Shown piece by piece: positions 24,401 through 37,689 of a DNA stretch of 64,000 nucleotides. The notes beneath the pieces were generated by a model. The model made no database searches. It saw nothing but the letters and a program-made list of their open reading frames with translations, and was not told where the DNA came from. Where the stretch lies: NCBI GenBank assembly GCA_007844125.1, contig CM017556.1:25151714-25215713 (forward strand), given 5' to 3'. The position numbers and the translations under genes were made by a program. Within the stretch, counting starts at the first letter, position 1, and every line of letters starts with the position of its first letter. This stretch comes from Sinonovacula constricta. Taxonomy: Eukaryota > Mollusca > Bivalvia > Cardiida > Solecurtidae.

Positions 24401-27400
24401 AAACGACAAACATTTTAAAAACATAATTCAGAAAAAAAAACAGTGCAAGCTATATCGTACTAAGAAGAACTAAGTCATGACGTCGGAAAATAAAAGGTAA
24501 TTAGTGATTTGAAACAATTATGTCCACTTTCATTTCGTGTGAGTAAATGAATATAAATGTTTTATCTTTGAAATATTGCGTGACAAATATAAATTTACTT
24601 TAACATCATAGATGGTGGTGTATGATGTATTGTAGCAGTATGTTTATGTACAGGTAAGTGGAATTGATATACCCATGACCATTATATGACAAAAACCATT
24701 ATACTAAACACAATTTATATTAATTAACTTATTAAATAACAAAAAAGAGTTCATGCAATTGGACAATTTTTAATACCACCAGGTAACATTGCTGTAAATG
24801 TGAGTATTAAAACATATAAAATACACTTTTCGATGGACAGATCTCTTTAATAAAACCCATTCTGCATTGTTTATTTAATCACTACTGGTAGAGATGGCGT
24901 CTTTAATAATATAAACTATTAATTCTACCAAAACCGAATTCAATAGAGTATATAAAAAATCAGGACATATTTAACCTTTACATTTGCACGAAAATGTGCA
25001 ACACAAATTTGTTTATGTCGTTTCTTCGTCGCTATCGTTTTTTGTAAAACATTGTATACATTTTCTGATTTGTAATACAGACACTTCGCAATTCTTGTTC
25101 TTAAACGCGCCTTCAATCAAGGATAAAACCAATAATAACAGTAATATAACAATGGAAAAATATTACTAGCAACATTGACGCTCTCACTTAAACCACAACA
25201 ACCAGCCATTAAAAAAAAACATATTTCCCAATTATCCCTACTTACACCTGGCCGTCAAAGCACAACAATTTCTTTAAGCGCTACAATTTTACAAAATCAA
25301 TACCACCATTACCAAGATCTGCAACATGACATCATCAACAGTATAATGAAGAAAACATTTTGAATAGTTAGCATAACAGGCAAATTAACACTTAAAGCCA
25401 ACTTAACATGTTGGCATCCATTAAAATCCTTCGAAAAGTAAGCAATATCTATAAACGCTCTACTCTTTTGCCAGACATCTCCATGCTAGAGCTTTAATTA
25501 TTTAGTTATGTTGGCACTGCAATAGGTTTGCAACCATAAATAGGTATGTACATGGAAACATTTCTGATAATTTCTGCAAAAATATTCTGCTCCAATGCCA
25601 AGACAGTTATGTTTGAGCTGTTATACTTTATAAGCATTGAGAATTTATTCAGGCATGGCAATTGTTTCGATGATTCCTATTTGGCATAACAATCTGCTTT
25701 ACTACATACAACACCACGAAACCGTTACATCACTTCCACGTTGCGTGGGTATATAACACTTTCATGTTATGGAAATAACTTTTGATGCGGTGCAAAAGTA
25801 AAGACCATTCCAGGACTGGGAACAATATTTTGCCAAGATATGCCACTATAACACGTTATTTATAAGTACTAGGTAAAGTTTCTCTTTCATTTTCCATCTG
25901 TAAATAACTGTATACATGGCAAGGATTTATTATTTAATGACATTGGAAGATTCTTTTCTTTTGCCAAGATATTCATATTAAACATGATTAGCATTGGTAC
26001 TGTCACCCGCCTCTGAACACATCTGTTAATAATTATGTGCATGGCAAATGTTCAGGAATTCCAGCAGGTACTTGAAAGGACTTTCTTTTCTGTTAATAGC
26101 TTTATGTGATCGATAATGTAACACTCTTATTCATAAGGCAGTGCGGAGACACATTTCTTACTTGTTTTTCAAATAAAAGTTTCTAATATCATGGATATAC
26201 TTCACCGTAGGCCTTAATTAGCCGTCAAATCACTTCAAAAGACCAAATATTGAATTTCAATCGTTAACGCTCACATAATGCAGCCAATATATGATATCTA
26301 TTTTAAGTCTCGGAAAGCTATATGGAACTGTGAATAATAAATTATTAGCGTTATTCCTTTTACTTGCGTTTGCCATTATGTTATGTTATATTACATTACC
26401 CGATCTGAGCAAAATAAAAGGTGTTGTCTATTAATGCAAGCATTCAATACAACAATATTGTCAACACAGCCTTTATTGTAATTGCAATGTCTTCCTGTCA
26501 TATTTGCATTAGTAAATTTTGGAAAAGGCATTTATCCAGATTGTCTCTAGGCGTAGAATAAAACTCTCCTTTATGATAAATGACACACCGATTTCATTGC
26601 ATCACTTTATTTTTTGTTATTGGCGACTTAACATTGTAATCTATGCATATACAAAAGAACATGGCTCAATCGACAATCACAGAGTCTTAGAGAAACTGTT
26701 TCCTTTAATGCCAGGAACATCATGACCACTGTAACACTGTAGATAACTATATACTTGATAAGGATTAATACTTTTAATTACATTTTATTACAATAGTTGA
26801 GAAAATTGTCTTTTTCATGTATTCATGATGATCCTATGACAAACATTGCCATCTGATATTATATAGAAATAAAATGGCTTAGTTGTGCTTATGAAAATAT
26901 AGTTGTATTTATTTGCTATTTTCTGATTACAATAATATCAAATGAGATTTATTGAATTCAGAAATAATGCTTCTCTTTTAAGAATCATTGCATAATCAAA
27001 ACGATAGTTTGTTATTGATATATTTTATATTAATTAATTGTTATTATTTTCTGTTTACTATCAAGGTGTACAGAAATTTACTTTTCATTGAACAGTTTGG
27101 TGCAAGGATAAGCTTTTTGTGTTTAATCCTTGCTAAATAACTATCGTTTACTATTTCCGGCACAACTCTCCTAGTAAACGCATTCAGAACGAGTCTTTCA
27201 AACAATGATAAATGATTGATCAAACCACGTTATACTTTAGATTTATTTATAACATCACGAACATGTAGGTATTTATCTTGGAAACCATTCAGTCAACAGA
27301 CGTACTGGCGCCTACGAATCGACGAAAGCATTCACATCTAAGTCAGGAAGTGATTGAGGAATGTATCTGCACTGGTTTGATTAGGTTTACGATATGTCAG

Positions 27401-28154
27401 GTATGACATGAATGCTTTATATATATTTGTATTATATAATTTACTTGATCGAGCATGTCTACACCCTGCTTACCAAACGTACAAGATGGTAATGGAACTG
27501 CTTCTTCAAATGAAAACTTTAATATATCAGTCTATTGCAAGGTCCCACTACAAGCTTCTCTCGACCTTACATATCCTGAGGAAATGTATTAAAAAAAAGA
27601 GAAACCTTGGCTTACGCTACGTGTACTTCGTAACTACGGGTTACAAACCTCACATTTACCCATTTGTACTTTAATATCAACTACCATCATCTTCATCGCA
27701 ACATTGACCTCATTAGCAAGGTTATTACTATCACCTACACTTATATGTAACTGGTTTGACATTTTCATCGCAACTTTACTTACAATCACCTTTTTATGCT
27801 TGCATATTAAAAACAAACAATATGACAAGAGCTAAGATTGCGCCTAACTTTTGAAACAATTGTATCCACTGTGTATTAAAACTGTGTTCTTTTCATTCTT
27901 TTTATTGCATTTTAAAGTGTTGTTTTACACGTTTATGAAACATTTCCTAGACTTATTATAACCGTATGTGATATTGTCAATAACATGACTAGTGTTTAGT
28001 CTTACCTTGGCCTTGGACTGACGTGGTTGTATTTTGGCCAATGCAACAGATAAGTAAAATAGACGATGTATTTTTATGCTAGCATCTGTAAATATCTCAT
28101 AGTCTGGCCTAAGTTTAAAGTTCTGATACCAATAAAGCCAGGTTAACTGTAGCT
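24401..28154. other. AT-rich stretch with decayed repeat traces
   Basis: No gene is recognised. Between about 25560 and 26790, short phrases such as CCAGGACTGGGA, GCCACTATAACAC, TAAATAACTGTATACATGGC and TTTAATGCCAGGAAC recur loosely. Similar phrases appear at 32570-32870 and 45540-45600, suggesting an old, heavily diverged dispersed repeat. Only short frames (up to 88 codons at 27408-27674) are present, without motifs. Confidence 0.4.
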
Positions 28155-28235
28155 GGTCATTAATAATTTTCAATGTCCAAGACGCATAAACTTAATATTT
28201 GATTTTGCTCCCTTTATGTCAGTGCCTGGCTCTTA

Positions 28236-28432
28236 TTTACTGTAAGAATATATGACAAAGTCCTATGAGCATTGCAACATGTACCAAACTCCGAAAAGGC
28301 ACAAAACAAAGGTATTTCACATGCAAGCCAAGCGAAAAGTAAGAACAAATTTGTGATGAGTAATTTAACGAAAAGAGCAAACCCGACAGTTACCGCCTTG
28401 GAACGGTCAGTCCGCAAAGCTGGATGGGATGA
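28236..28432 (+). repeat. R1 copy
   Basis: AAGAATATATGACAAAGTCC to CCTTGGAACGGTCAGTCCGC; about 190 bp nearly colinear with 5541-5735, with few small indels. The overlapping short frames on both strands (28214-28447 -, 28272-28490 +) derive from the repeat. Homology ends shortly after CAGTCCGCAA. Confidence 0.85.
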
Positions 28433-29175
28433 ATGCGGTATATACAAACATAACCATACATATTATTTAATATCTGTAAGTTTCAGTTAATTAGTTATGC
28501 TTAACGTATTTCGATTGATGTATGTCCATTCCCTGGAACTTTTTATGCACTCAGTAATGCTTAATTAGAACATGCACAAAAATTAGGCTGTGCACAACAC
28601 AACCTCTCTTTTGATATCTATCCTTTCTTGTAATAAAGATTGATACAAATACAAACTATCATATATGGAACACTGTGGATGACTGCCTGAAGAATCAGAC
28701 CAAAGTCTAAATAATAACTGGGAATGAGTACCTGGTCTTAAAATAAATTGCTTGTGTGTTAGGACTTCACGAGTTCTTGTATCTTATGTTTAGGAGTTAG
28801 CACAATTTTCTTTATGCTTACGATTATTAATACTTTATGCCTATGTAGAAAATGTGTTATAACTTACAGTGTATTCAATTAATTAAAAGAGATTTAAATA
28901 AACTAAACATCAATACATATTTCAAGAAATGGACAATTGAACAAAACTAAATTTCCAACGTGTCCAAACAATTATTTGTGATAAAAAAGGTGCAGTGTAT
29001 TGTTTTAACAAGTTCTTTTTTTCTCCGATATTTTGTATACTTTCCGTGGAAAACAGTCAACAAGTACATTCTTAACAATAATTAAATATTATTACAGATT
29101 ATCAATGACATTGCGTACAATCTATACAATTGTGTTCAATAAAAGAAGGTGAAATGTTTCAAAAGTGTTTCACTT

Positions 29176-29380
29176 AGTCATAAAAGCCTGTGAATAGTGT
29201 GATTTAAAACTAGTTTGGTCATAAAGGCCTGTGAATAGTGTGATTTAAAACTAGTTTGGTCATAAAGGCCTGTGAATAGTGTGATTTAAAACAAGTTTGG
29301 CCATAAAGGCCTGTGAATAGTGTGATTTAAAACTAGTTTGGTTATAAAGGACTGTGAATAGTGTGATTTAAAACTAGTTT
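29176..29380. repeat. Tandem repeat, 5 x 41 bp
   Basis: Five head-to-tail units starting at 29176, 29217, 29258, 29299 and 29340, each (G/A)GTCATAAAGGCCTGTGAA followed by TAGTGTGATTTAAAACTAGTTT. Units differ by only 0-4 bases, so the array is young. There are no intervening spacers, so it is not CRISPR-like. Confidence 0.97.
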
Positions 29381-29899
29381 GTAGTTAGTTGCAATTCAAT
29401 TAAAACCCATTATTGAATGTAGAGGGCTTGAATCTAAATCTAGTATTGTTTATTGATTAAAGATTCCTGTCGTGATCATTTAAGAACGATTATTTTGCAT
29501 CATTTCTAACCATGATACAAGGGACTGATTGTTATACTAATCGCATCTCACAAGAGTCTTGTTATTACTAACAATATACCATCAAGTCAACATTTTATTG
29601 TTTCATGCTAATCGTACCGTACATCTATTAAAACCTCTCAAACATGCAGCATTGTATTTACTGTGAATGGAAATTTACTTAGAAATCTGCTAGATATGAT
29701 ATAGTATATGTGCTTTTTTGCAAAAGACGCGTCACCAATTGTTTCTAAAATATTTGATTTAAATAAAAGACGTATTTATTGCGCACGTCAGTTTGCTGAA
29801 GTTTTATGTTCAAATAGTAATATTTGCCAACGATTTGCCAGGCATCACGGTTGTAGTTCTATTGGTTAAGCGGGAATAAAAAATGTAAAGGTGTACTTT
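29381..29899. other. Spacer between two minisatellites
   Basis: AT-rich; I see no gene, RNA or repeat. Confidence 0.5.
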
Positions 29900-30535
29900 A
29901 ACTTATGCAATTAATGGCAACTCGTGGTTCCTGGAAAAAAGATGTACTTAAATATATATGAGCGATTTCATCGCGAGATTCCTGGGAAAAGGTGTACTTA
30001 AACATATACGAACGATGACATCTCGTGGTTCCTGGAAATAGGCGTACTTAAACATATACGAGTGATGTCAACTCGTGCTTCCTGGAAAAAGGTGTACTTA
30101 AACATATACGAGCGTTGTTAACGTGTGGTACCTTGGAAAAGGTGTGCTAAAACATATACTAGCGATGTCAACTCGTGATTCCTGGAAAAAAGAGTACTTA
30201 AACTTATACGAGCGATGTCAAATCATGATTTCTAGAATAAAGGTGTACCTAGACATATACAAGCGATGTCTCTTCGTGGTTCCTGGGAAAAGGTGTACTT
30301 AAACATATACAAGCGATGTCATCTCTAGGTTCATGGGAAAAGCAGTACTGAAACAAATACGAGCGATGGCGACTTGTGGTTCCTAGCAAAAGGTGTACCT
30401 AGACATATACGAGCGATGTCATCTCGGGGTTAATGGGAAAAGGTGTACTTAGACATATACGAGCGATTTCATCTCGTGGTTCCTGGGAAAACGTGTACTT
30501 AAACATATTTAAGCGATGTCAACTCGTCATACTCT
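29900..30535. repeat. Minisatellite, ~12 x 50 bp
   Basis: The unit contains CTCGTGGTTCCTGGGAAAAG, GTGTACTTAAACATATACG and AGCGATGTCA. Unit anchors fall near 29921, 29971, 30021, 30071, 30121, 30171, 30221, 30271, 30321, 30371, 30421, 30471 and 30521, giving a strict 50-bp period with substitutions (AGACATATAC in some units) but almost no indels. Divergence between units is greater than in the neighbouring 41-bp array, so this array is older. Confidence 0.97.
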
Positions 30536-33060
30536 AAATGTTTTGGGCTCGTATCCTTCAAAGTAATAATGCACACGTCAGTTTGATCGGACATAAAAAC
30601 AAATATATGAGCATAACTTCTTTTCCTGAAAACACAAGCCTGAAGACTTTCAGTAATAGAACCGTTTTTGAGGGTAGAGAAAAACTGAAAAATGACTTAA
30701 ATATGAATGCAAATGCAATGAGCTGTACAAAGAAATATGGTTGTTAAAAACAAATCAAACTAATTACTATTATATCTATTTTCAATAACTGAGTGTCTTA
30801 ATTGAATTTCAGCAAACCACATAACATTCCAAACTGATATATTAGTTTGAACTAATTATTGAACATACATTTAAAGCTGTCTTTTCGACATCCTGAAATA
30901 AATATGTGTTTTTAAATAGAAAGTCATGAGAAACAACGAAATACCTGTCAATTCCTTTCAATTTGTAGAAGCATATCCAAATTTTATTTATCTGAGCTGT
31001 AATAATAATGTAAGTGAACAATAGTATGCGCTCCTTTTGAAATATTATGTCTGTTAGAAGTATGTGTTGAATTGTGATGTGCATTTTGTGTGCACTGATA
31101 GTAATAAAAATCTGTATAATATGAACTATTCGGTGTAGAAAGTAATAAATCAATACATTTTCCTTTTAAAATGTACAGATGAGTGTCAATTTATTGAGCT
31201 GTCGAGCGTTTATATTAAGTATAGCTGAATGTTAACATATTTTCATTGTATAATAATTGCATAATAATTGCATTTAAATATATATACACATCAGAACTAT
31301 GTGATTTTAGTATGTTTTGCTAATCATACTACAATCATACATGGTGCGTATCATTGATAAATTGCTATATTAAACGGAATTTCTATTTACTAAATGTCGA
31401 GGCATATGGCAAAAACGATATTATGATAATAGTCAATGTCAGCGATTTTTAGAAGCGAATCATATTTGGTGTAAGAATATACAATGCAAATGAGATTTCT
31501 TCCTGTTCCAATGCATTCAAATAGTTAGAAGGTAATATGTTTATCTAGTCTTGCCCGTCTGCACCGTCTTCGTAAAAGTATCTGATTGAGACAGGGTTCT
31601 ATTTCGTTAAATATATCGCGCATTGTTGACGCATCTTTGTCTGACTTACGTCTAGTAAAAATAGCAAGCTTAAATGGATCCCACTATCTTGTCTCTGTCT
31701 ACTTCGAAACCAAAATCGTATTTAGTAAATTAATAAATGTAACAAGACCTTTTTTAGCAAAAGGTTAAATAATCATATAAGTAGATGCTTATTCTCATCT
31801 ATGATTATAATGGATATAAATATATCTCATTCAAGTAGAAATACAGCCCAGACGATTTGCGCATTTACATTTCTTTTGAATTGTCAAATTGAACAATTTT
31901 GCCTGCTTATATAACATGGGTGTTTTTGTTTGTTTTATGCTTAAAGTATTGTAGCAACATAAGCTTGTTTTGTACAACATTGTCATAATATGCATTACTA
32001 AATAATAATGATGACAATATTCTCAACGAAAATGACAATTTCACAAAGATTGCAGCGACAAAACCATTAATGTCATAACCTTTGTCTACCTCTCCGCCTG
32101 ACTCAGACAACTAAAGTTTTATAATTGATAGAAACTTCACATAATCAACACCAACAAAACTAACGTCGACAACAAAATCACGGATCAAATAGTACATGTT
32201 TAAAATTACTTCATTAAAATACTAAGTTATATTATAACAATATATCATGTTTTCTAGCGAGTATGTATATTTATTCCTATAGTTCAAAAAAAAAAAAAAA
32301 AAAATATAGCCCTACACAATCTTTCTTCTCTAGCGCCAATACTTACCTTTTAAGTTATTTTGCTTTACTTGTTTTACCAATATTACCCGTTCATAATTTC
32401 ATGTGTAAATAACAGTCTGTGAAAAGCACTTATTTGTATCATTCCTACCCATGAAATAACATTCTGCTTTATTTAAAAACACAGAACTGCCATTAGAACA
32501 CTTAAGTTTACTAAGGCATTGCAACCCTTTTATCTTTTTATGTGCAAAGAGCTGCTGGCTTTACGCTCTAGACCAGCCTATTCCAGGCATAGAAAAGGCA
32601 GTTCTCTCTTTATTACCAGGAAATGCATGTTGCCGTTATAACATTTTATTAATATGGGACAATATTACTCTTTCATGTTCGCGTGTGTAAATAACTACGT
32701 TCAGGGCTAGAGTCCGTACTTTCATTGACCGTAGAAGAAGCTTCTGTAATAAGCTTCTTTTAATGCCAGTGCCTTCATATTACACAGCTGTAATATTTTA
32801 TTTATTTTAGCTTTGCCATCCGTTTCTGCACGCTCTTCTGTAAATACCCTTTGCTTGGTAGAATTTTATATTATTTCAACTTTTTAAAACTTATTATGTA
32901 CATATGAAGGGAAAAGCTAATCTTAATATAAATTTGTGAACTTGAGTTTGAACTGGGAATTGTATATTATTAGAGTTACAAGAGGTTGAGTATAAATGGG
33001 CCTCCTATAAATGCTAGTTTCAGAGTTTGTTAAAATATTGTTTAGTATCTAGTATTAAAA
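30536..33060. other. AT-rich stretch, no gene recognised
   Basis: Frames of up to 103 codons (30842-31153 -) show no motif. A 19-A homopolymer lies at 32286-32304 without a recognisable retroelement upstream. The decayed repeat phrases noted at 25.6-26.8 kb recur at 32570-32870. Confidence 0.5.
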
Positions 33061-33065
33061 TTATG

Positions 33066-33320
33066 CTATGCAACGTTACTTATCGAGTATACTACAGATA
33101 GCACTGCATTTGCCAAACTAAGTCCGATAAATAAGACATCTGAATTTGTCATCTTCCAAAAATGGCGGTAAATGTGTGATCGAGAAAGATGTACCCCACG
33201 GTACCATTTGGCGGAGGACAGCAAATTGGTGTTGCTAAGAGGTGTTGCTCTGCAGAGGTCATCAATGATGCAAGTTAAAATACCATATTTAAAACAGTAT
33301 TTTAATTTGAATTGAAGCAT
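33066..33320 (-). other. Exon-like open frame downstream of E0
   Basis: A minus-strand frame of 84 codons whose central part (about 33120-33290) is less AT-rich than the flanks. It translates to strings such as CRATPLSNTNLLSSAKWYRG and a C-terminal hydrophobic run FIGLSLANAVLSVVYS. It begins just downstream of the E0 segment. A second frame over the same bases is also open for ~35 codons (ICCPPPNGTVGYIFLDHTFT), so the true frame is uncertain. No family is recognised. It may be a further exon of the E0-containing gene remnant, or chance. Confidence 0.25.
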
Positions 33321-33415
33321 ATGTTAACGCATCTGTTACAAAGTCGCTTTTCTCGGATCAATTTAACAAAAATGCAACACGCAATTTCCAATCCATAGAT
33401 TGTATAACCAGAAAT

Positions 33416-33508
33416 GCCTCCGTACTCAAGTCGTTGTCTAATTGGAGAATTTACCCGGTGTAGCCTGATTGTTACTTCAACGAATGCTGCTAGCGGCTCG
33501 TGTCCCAC
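33416..33508 (-). pseudogene. E0: divergent copy of the E exon-like segment
   Basis: Minus-strand translation GHEPLAAFVEVTIRLHRVN, then SPIRQRLEYGGI. It aligns without gaps to the E segment at 43.2 kb (PVAAFVVLTMRLYRNVS, then RNRKLLEWRANI), about 13 of 28 residues identical. Shared features are P-x-AAFV, T-x-RL-x-R and LE. The frame is open here. It lies about 10 kb from the main array and is more diverged than the other E copies, so it is an older duplicate or a separate family member. The hydrophobic start followed by Arg-rich residues would suit a membrane-cytoplasm junction; that is inference. Confidence 0.45.
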
Positions 33509-34440
33509 TTATAGAACTTAATGTGCGGATAACAAAGTTGTCTGGTTTCGGGCATGCGTCAAAACGATAAGGTCATAATTTTCTTCTTCTTTCATTTATG
33601 AACATAAGTACTAAAAGGACTGAGGCAGGTTTGCGTGAATTAATGAATTTGTAAATCTGTAAGCTGGAAGTGCTAACAACCTGGAAAGTAAAGTTTTGTA
33701 TTTATATTTGCGTTTGTGAACAGTCGGACAGAAGCCCAAACCTCTTGATTTGATAGCTGTATGATTGCACGTTGTTGAAAACATAGACTCAATTAAAATG
33801 TAATTGTTGATGGTGAGTTTTCATCTTGTATAATAAATATGCATTCAGTCAGTTATTTCTTTTTGGAATATTAATATTACATGTGAGGGTAGGAGAGATA
33901 ACTATAGCGCTTATATTTAACCCAAGCAATTTTGACTTACTGTATTAAAATGAAAACCGTGCAATTGCTAACTTAACTCTACAGTGTAAACGCACGAATT
34001 ATCTCATTTATAAACTATTTTATTGAACTGTTTGTACACGTTTTGGTTTAAATGTTTTCAAGAGATATGCAAGAGTCCGATGTTATTTATTACTTATTAG
34101 ATACTTGTAAATATTATTTTAAGTTAAATTATTAGGGTTAATTAATTGCATAGTAAAACTTTGAAAACATGTAGAAATGTTAAGAAAGTACTATGAATAG
34201 AGAACTACGCAGCAGAAAAACAAACAAACCAAAATACCTTATTTTTCAGCGGATATTTCTTAGTAGATTGCGTTTTAATTGATATATAACAACAAAAAGG
34301 CTTAACAAAACAACTTTATTGAAAAGAATGCTTAATATTATGTTGGTTCGGCAAAAGTTCTAGGAAACGATGTAAACAGGAATGCATCATTATTTTCCGA
34401 GGTATTATTAATTTATATTGAGCCAATCCTGAGATAAAGG
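33509..34440. other. No gene seen
   Basis: AT-rich; nothing recognised apart from short A and T runs. Confidence 0.5.
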
Positions 34441-34601
<161 letters not shown>

Positions 34602-34694
34602 GGACCTTCTTGATCATATTTGGAACTTTAAATGTAAAAACACTTGTCGGGATGTAATACCTAGTTGGTAGATGAACCTGAATAGCGGCCTCCC

Positions 34695-35070
34695 CAAGCA
34701 AGCCAGGATGTAAACACAGATGAGTATTCCGGCACGTTTGCCATATCCACCACATCAAGGGCACATGCCACGATAAAACATATTGAAATGAATGCCAGAA
34801 ACTCGTCTCTGTTTTCAGTTTTGTCTTCCTTTCAACAATGCAACACTTGGCACTAGCACACACAAACGTACATGTATATTGACTACCCTTAGGGCAAAAC
34901 AGTTTTTTCCAGTCGCATTATAACTTGTTCAGATATGTTGATTGCATTTATGCAATCTGTTATGTTATCCTTTGATGATCTCTTTTTATTGTTAGAAAAT
35001 ACTGTCTGGATTTATTCCGACTTGACTTAACCTTTTCGTAATGCTGTATATGTTCGTTGATAAAGTGGTA
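34695..35070 (-). repeat. Dispersed repeat D, copy 1
   Basis: Landmarks: CAGGATGTAAACACAGATGA, TTGTCTTCCTTTCAACAATG, CAACACTTGGCACTAGCACA and CAAACGTACATG, then a diverged tail ending near TGCTGTATATG. Related copies lie at 39905-40150 and 57915-58280. A weaker fragment (CACTTGGCACACTGTACATAGAC) lies near 44360. On the minus strand copy 1 is open and gives CASAKCCIVERKTKLKTET; copy 3 gives CVSAKSCSVKRKTK. This could mean an old exon, but copy 2 stops early. Repeat status is certain, coding status is not. Confidence 0.65.
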
Positions 35071-35075
35071 TGTTT

Positions 35076-37195
35076 AAAATACAACACTTCAAATCATTAA
35101 TAAATGATGTTTTTAGTAAACCGCAAGTAAAATGTAACCTCAACATACTGTATTCTTGAATAACCTTTTAAGTTTTTATCGTCTAACGTCATTAACTACG
35201 TCTTATAGGCAATCGCTTGAACTGTTGTAGTTCAAACTGTTCTCTCTGTTGGACCTGTTCAGTTGTCGAGGCGTTTATCTCCTTGAAATAGTCTGCATAT
35301 TGTACACAATTATGGTCATATTGGCGACGGTCACCCTATTATTGGTAGTACAAAATCCCGAGTAGAACAAAATGCGTACCGCAGGTTAGCTGACAAACCT
35401 TCCCAAATAATCATTCTCGACCGGAACCGGAACTTACGCTGGAGGAGCTGAGGAGTTATCACACATAAGCGACTCTTACCGCTTGGCTTAAGGCGCCCCA
35501 TATAAAGTTATGGATATTTTTAATAAATTAAATTCTTTTAAACTCTCGGGTCATGTGTTTAATGTTAGTTGTCTACTTATGATAGCATATTTTTATTTTA
35601 TTTACGTTGTTGGTCATTGTTGTTGCCAATGTTGATAATTGAAAACAACCTATCAGGTCGTGCGAGATTGGAACGCTCCACAAACCAACTACACCAGTCA
35701 GTCCTTTCTGCCAACTGACCTTTCCAAGAATGTGACTTTTTGCCCCGGTGTTTTTGACACCTTTTCCTTTAACATTTTAAGTACCGTAGTGTGTCCTTCG
35801 TATAGCGATAGTTAAAATGTTAATATTTGTGTTAATGCTTTTAGGGACTTTTTAATATGTTCCTACCTTACAGGTTACGCGAATGTAGTAATTTGTTATT
35901 AACTATAAAATAAGAGTGGGGTTTTTCAAGTATATCCCCTTTACCATTGATGTTATTTAATGCATTATGCAATCGAGTTTTTATAAGTAAGAATTTTGTT
36001 GATTTACGTTGGTGTTGGGTTTGGATCCTGGTGCAATCACTATTTTATCAATCGACCAAGGTGTAGTTCTCTGCTTGTCTTTGCATTAATGAAATGTAAT
36101 ACCTTCTCCCCTAAATAAACAATTGTTGTAAGAAAATTATGTGTATTATATCGGCTATTTTACATTTAAGTTCACGCCTGTAAATTGTTAATAAATGGCT
36201 ACGTGTTAAATTTTATTGGTCCGGATCACGTAAACCCTTTTATTTCTTTATGAAACGCAGTTGACTTTTTCTTTACAAATATCCATGACCAATAGTCACA
36301 GGACAAACAAACACGTTTACATTCTATAAGTAACTTGTATAGATAAATGCAAAAGGTCAGTTTCATAAATGATTCACGTAGAGTCACTATCGCAAATAAA
36401 ATACCGTATTAACATTTGAAGTTGTTAGCTAATTTAATAGTAAGTACTTACTCAATTAATGTAGAAAGTGGTCAAAGTTCCGTCATTATATCAATGTTTT
36501 ATCATTTTGTTGGTAATTTTATCATTTTTATCTTCATTCCTAGATAAAATTAATAATATTAAAAAAAACGAAATTGACTTTGATTCTGGTCGTTCAGCTC
36601 GGCAATATAATCTTCATTTAAAGTAATTTAATTTAAAATCAATCAAACTCTCATATTTCATGAGAAGCTTATAAGATTAAATAAATTGTTATAATTTAAT
36701 ACCGATAATTACCATGATATTTATGCCATTTGTAATCCATTATACTTCTTCAACCATTTTAAAGATGGAAGTTAAATATAGGTTTGAGTTAAATATCCGA
36801 AAACTTTGTTCTTTTTTTCAAGATACATTACAAGTTTCGATTTGTTTATACTTTGTCGAGCAGTTGTTATAGTGGCACATTTTCGACATCATTATAATTA
36901 TCAGTTTCCGTAATACCCGTACTTAAATTAGACAATAGTTATCTGCTGCCGTGAATATATATACATTTATTATGCCTGTTCAAAGTATCTTTTATACAAT
37001 TATTTGTCGGTAGTGCACTGTAACGCAACATATACATTATCATAGTTTCACAATATCTTAAGTAGTTTCATTATATCCTTCATTAACAATAAGGTTTAAG
37101 TTTTATTCAAAGAAAATTCAAAGGTCGTGATGGCACTTATCTCAATCTAGCGTATGATATTTTAATATATCATATTTAGTAGAAGAATATGTGGT
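35076..37195. other. Mostly AT-rich; one less AT-rich block
   Basis: The block at about 35215-35520 is less AT-rich. Plus strand 35229-35363 is open and hydrophobic (VCILYTIMVILATVTLLLVV, then QNPE and a stop), which could be a membrane-segment exon with TTATTG|GTAGTA as donor. Two other frames there are also partly open, so support is weak. The rest has no gene or repeat that I can identify. Confidence 0.3.
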
Positions 37196-37199
37196 GCTG

Positions 37200-37398
37200 C
37201 TAGTGAGAACATGTTATATTCGCATGCAGAGATGCCACGCACACTCCCATCATTTTGACGCTGGGACGACAAGCTGTTGGAATTCCAACATATTCCGGGC
37301 GTGAACAAGGAGGAACTCGATCAGTACTTCTTGTAACGACTTTCTTCTGACCTTCCGTCCTTCCGTATCCGAAAACTTTGTATAATGACCAGTACCAT
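37200..37398 (-). CDS. Candidate exon, frame ambiguous
   Basis: Seen: a strong minus-strand acceptor (pyrimidine-rich tract ending in TTTCAG, exon from 37398) followed by ~200 nt clearly less AT-rich than the surroundings. Two frames are open. One (phase 2) gives DGTGHYTKFSDTEGRKVRRK, later FLLVHARNMLEFQQLVVPAS, and stops near 37250. The other runs to the TAG at 37200 and gives TRSTDRVPPCSRPEYVG, then IPTACRPSVKMMGVCVASLH, with several Cys. An internal AAG|GTCAGA could be a donor. No family is recognised, and which frame is used cannot be decided from the sequence. Confidence 0.35.
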
Positions 37399-37689
37399 CT
37401 GAAACTTGGTACACAACAGCAGAAACGAAAATGGAAAAAGCGCAAATCATATCTTTTTAATTATGACATGTTAACTGGTGAGAGATTCAGAATGAATGTC
37501 AGTAACATACCCATTTAATGATATGATACCTACTTGATATCGAAGAGTTAGAAGACATTCGTAATACCAAGATATCTGTCATAAAGACCTCTGGAAACTG
37601 TTAACGGATGTTGTTTTAGATTTCGAAAATGTGCAACCATAATTCCTTGAAGAAAAAGAACCCGTCCATTGTTTAATAATAGTTTTGAT

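Noticed and set aside
29176..30535. CRISPR-like regular repeats
   Set aside because: Units are contiguous with no unique spacers and the setting is eukaryotic; these are minisatellites.
32286..32304. Poly-A tail of a retroelement
   Set aside because: No retroelement body, target duplication or open frame upstream; it is probably a simple A-run.
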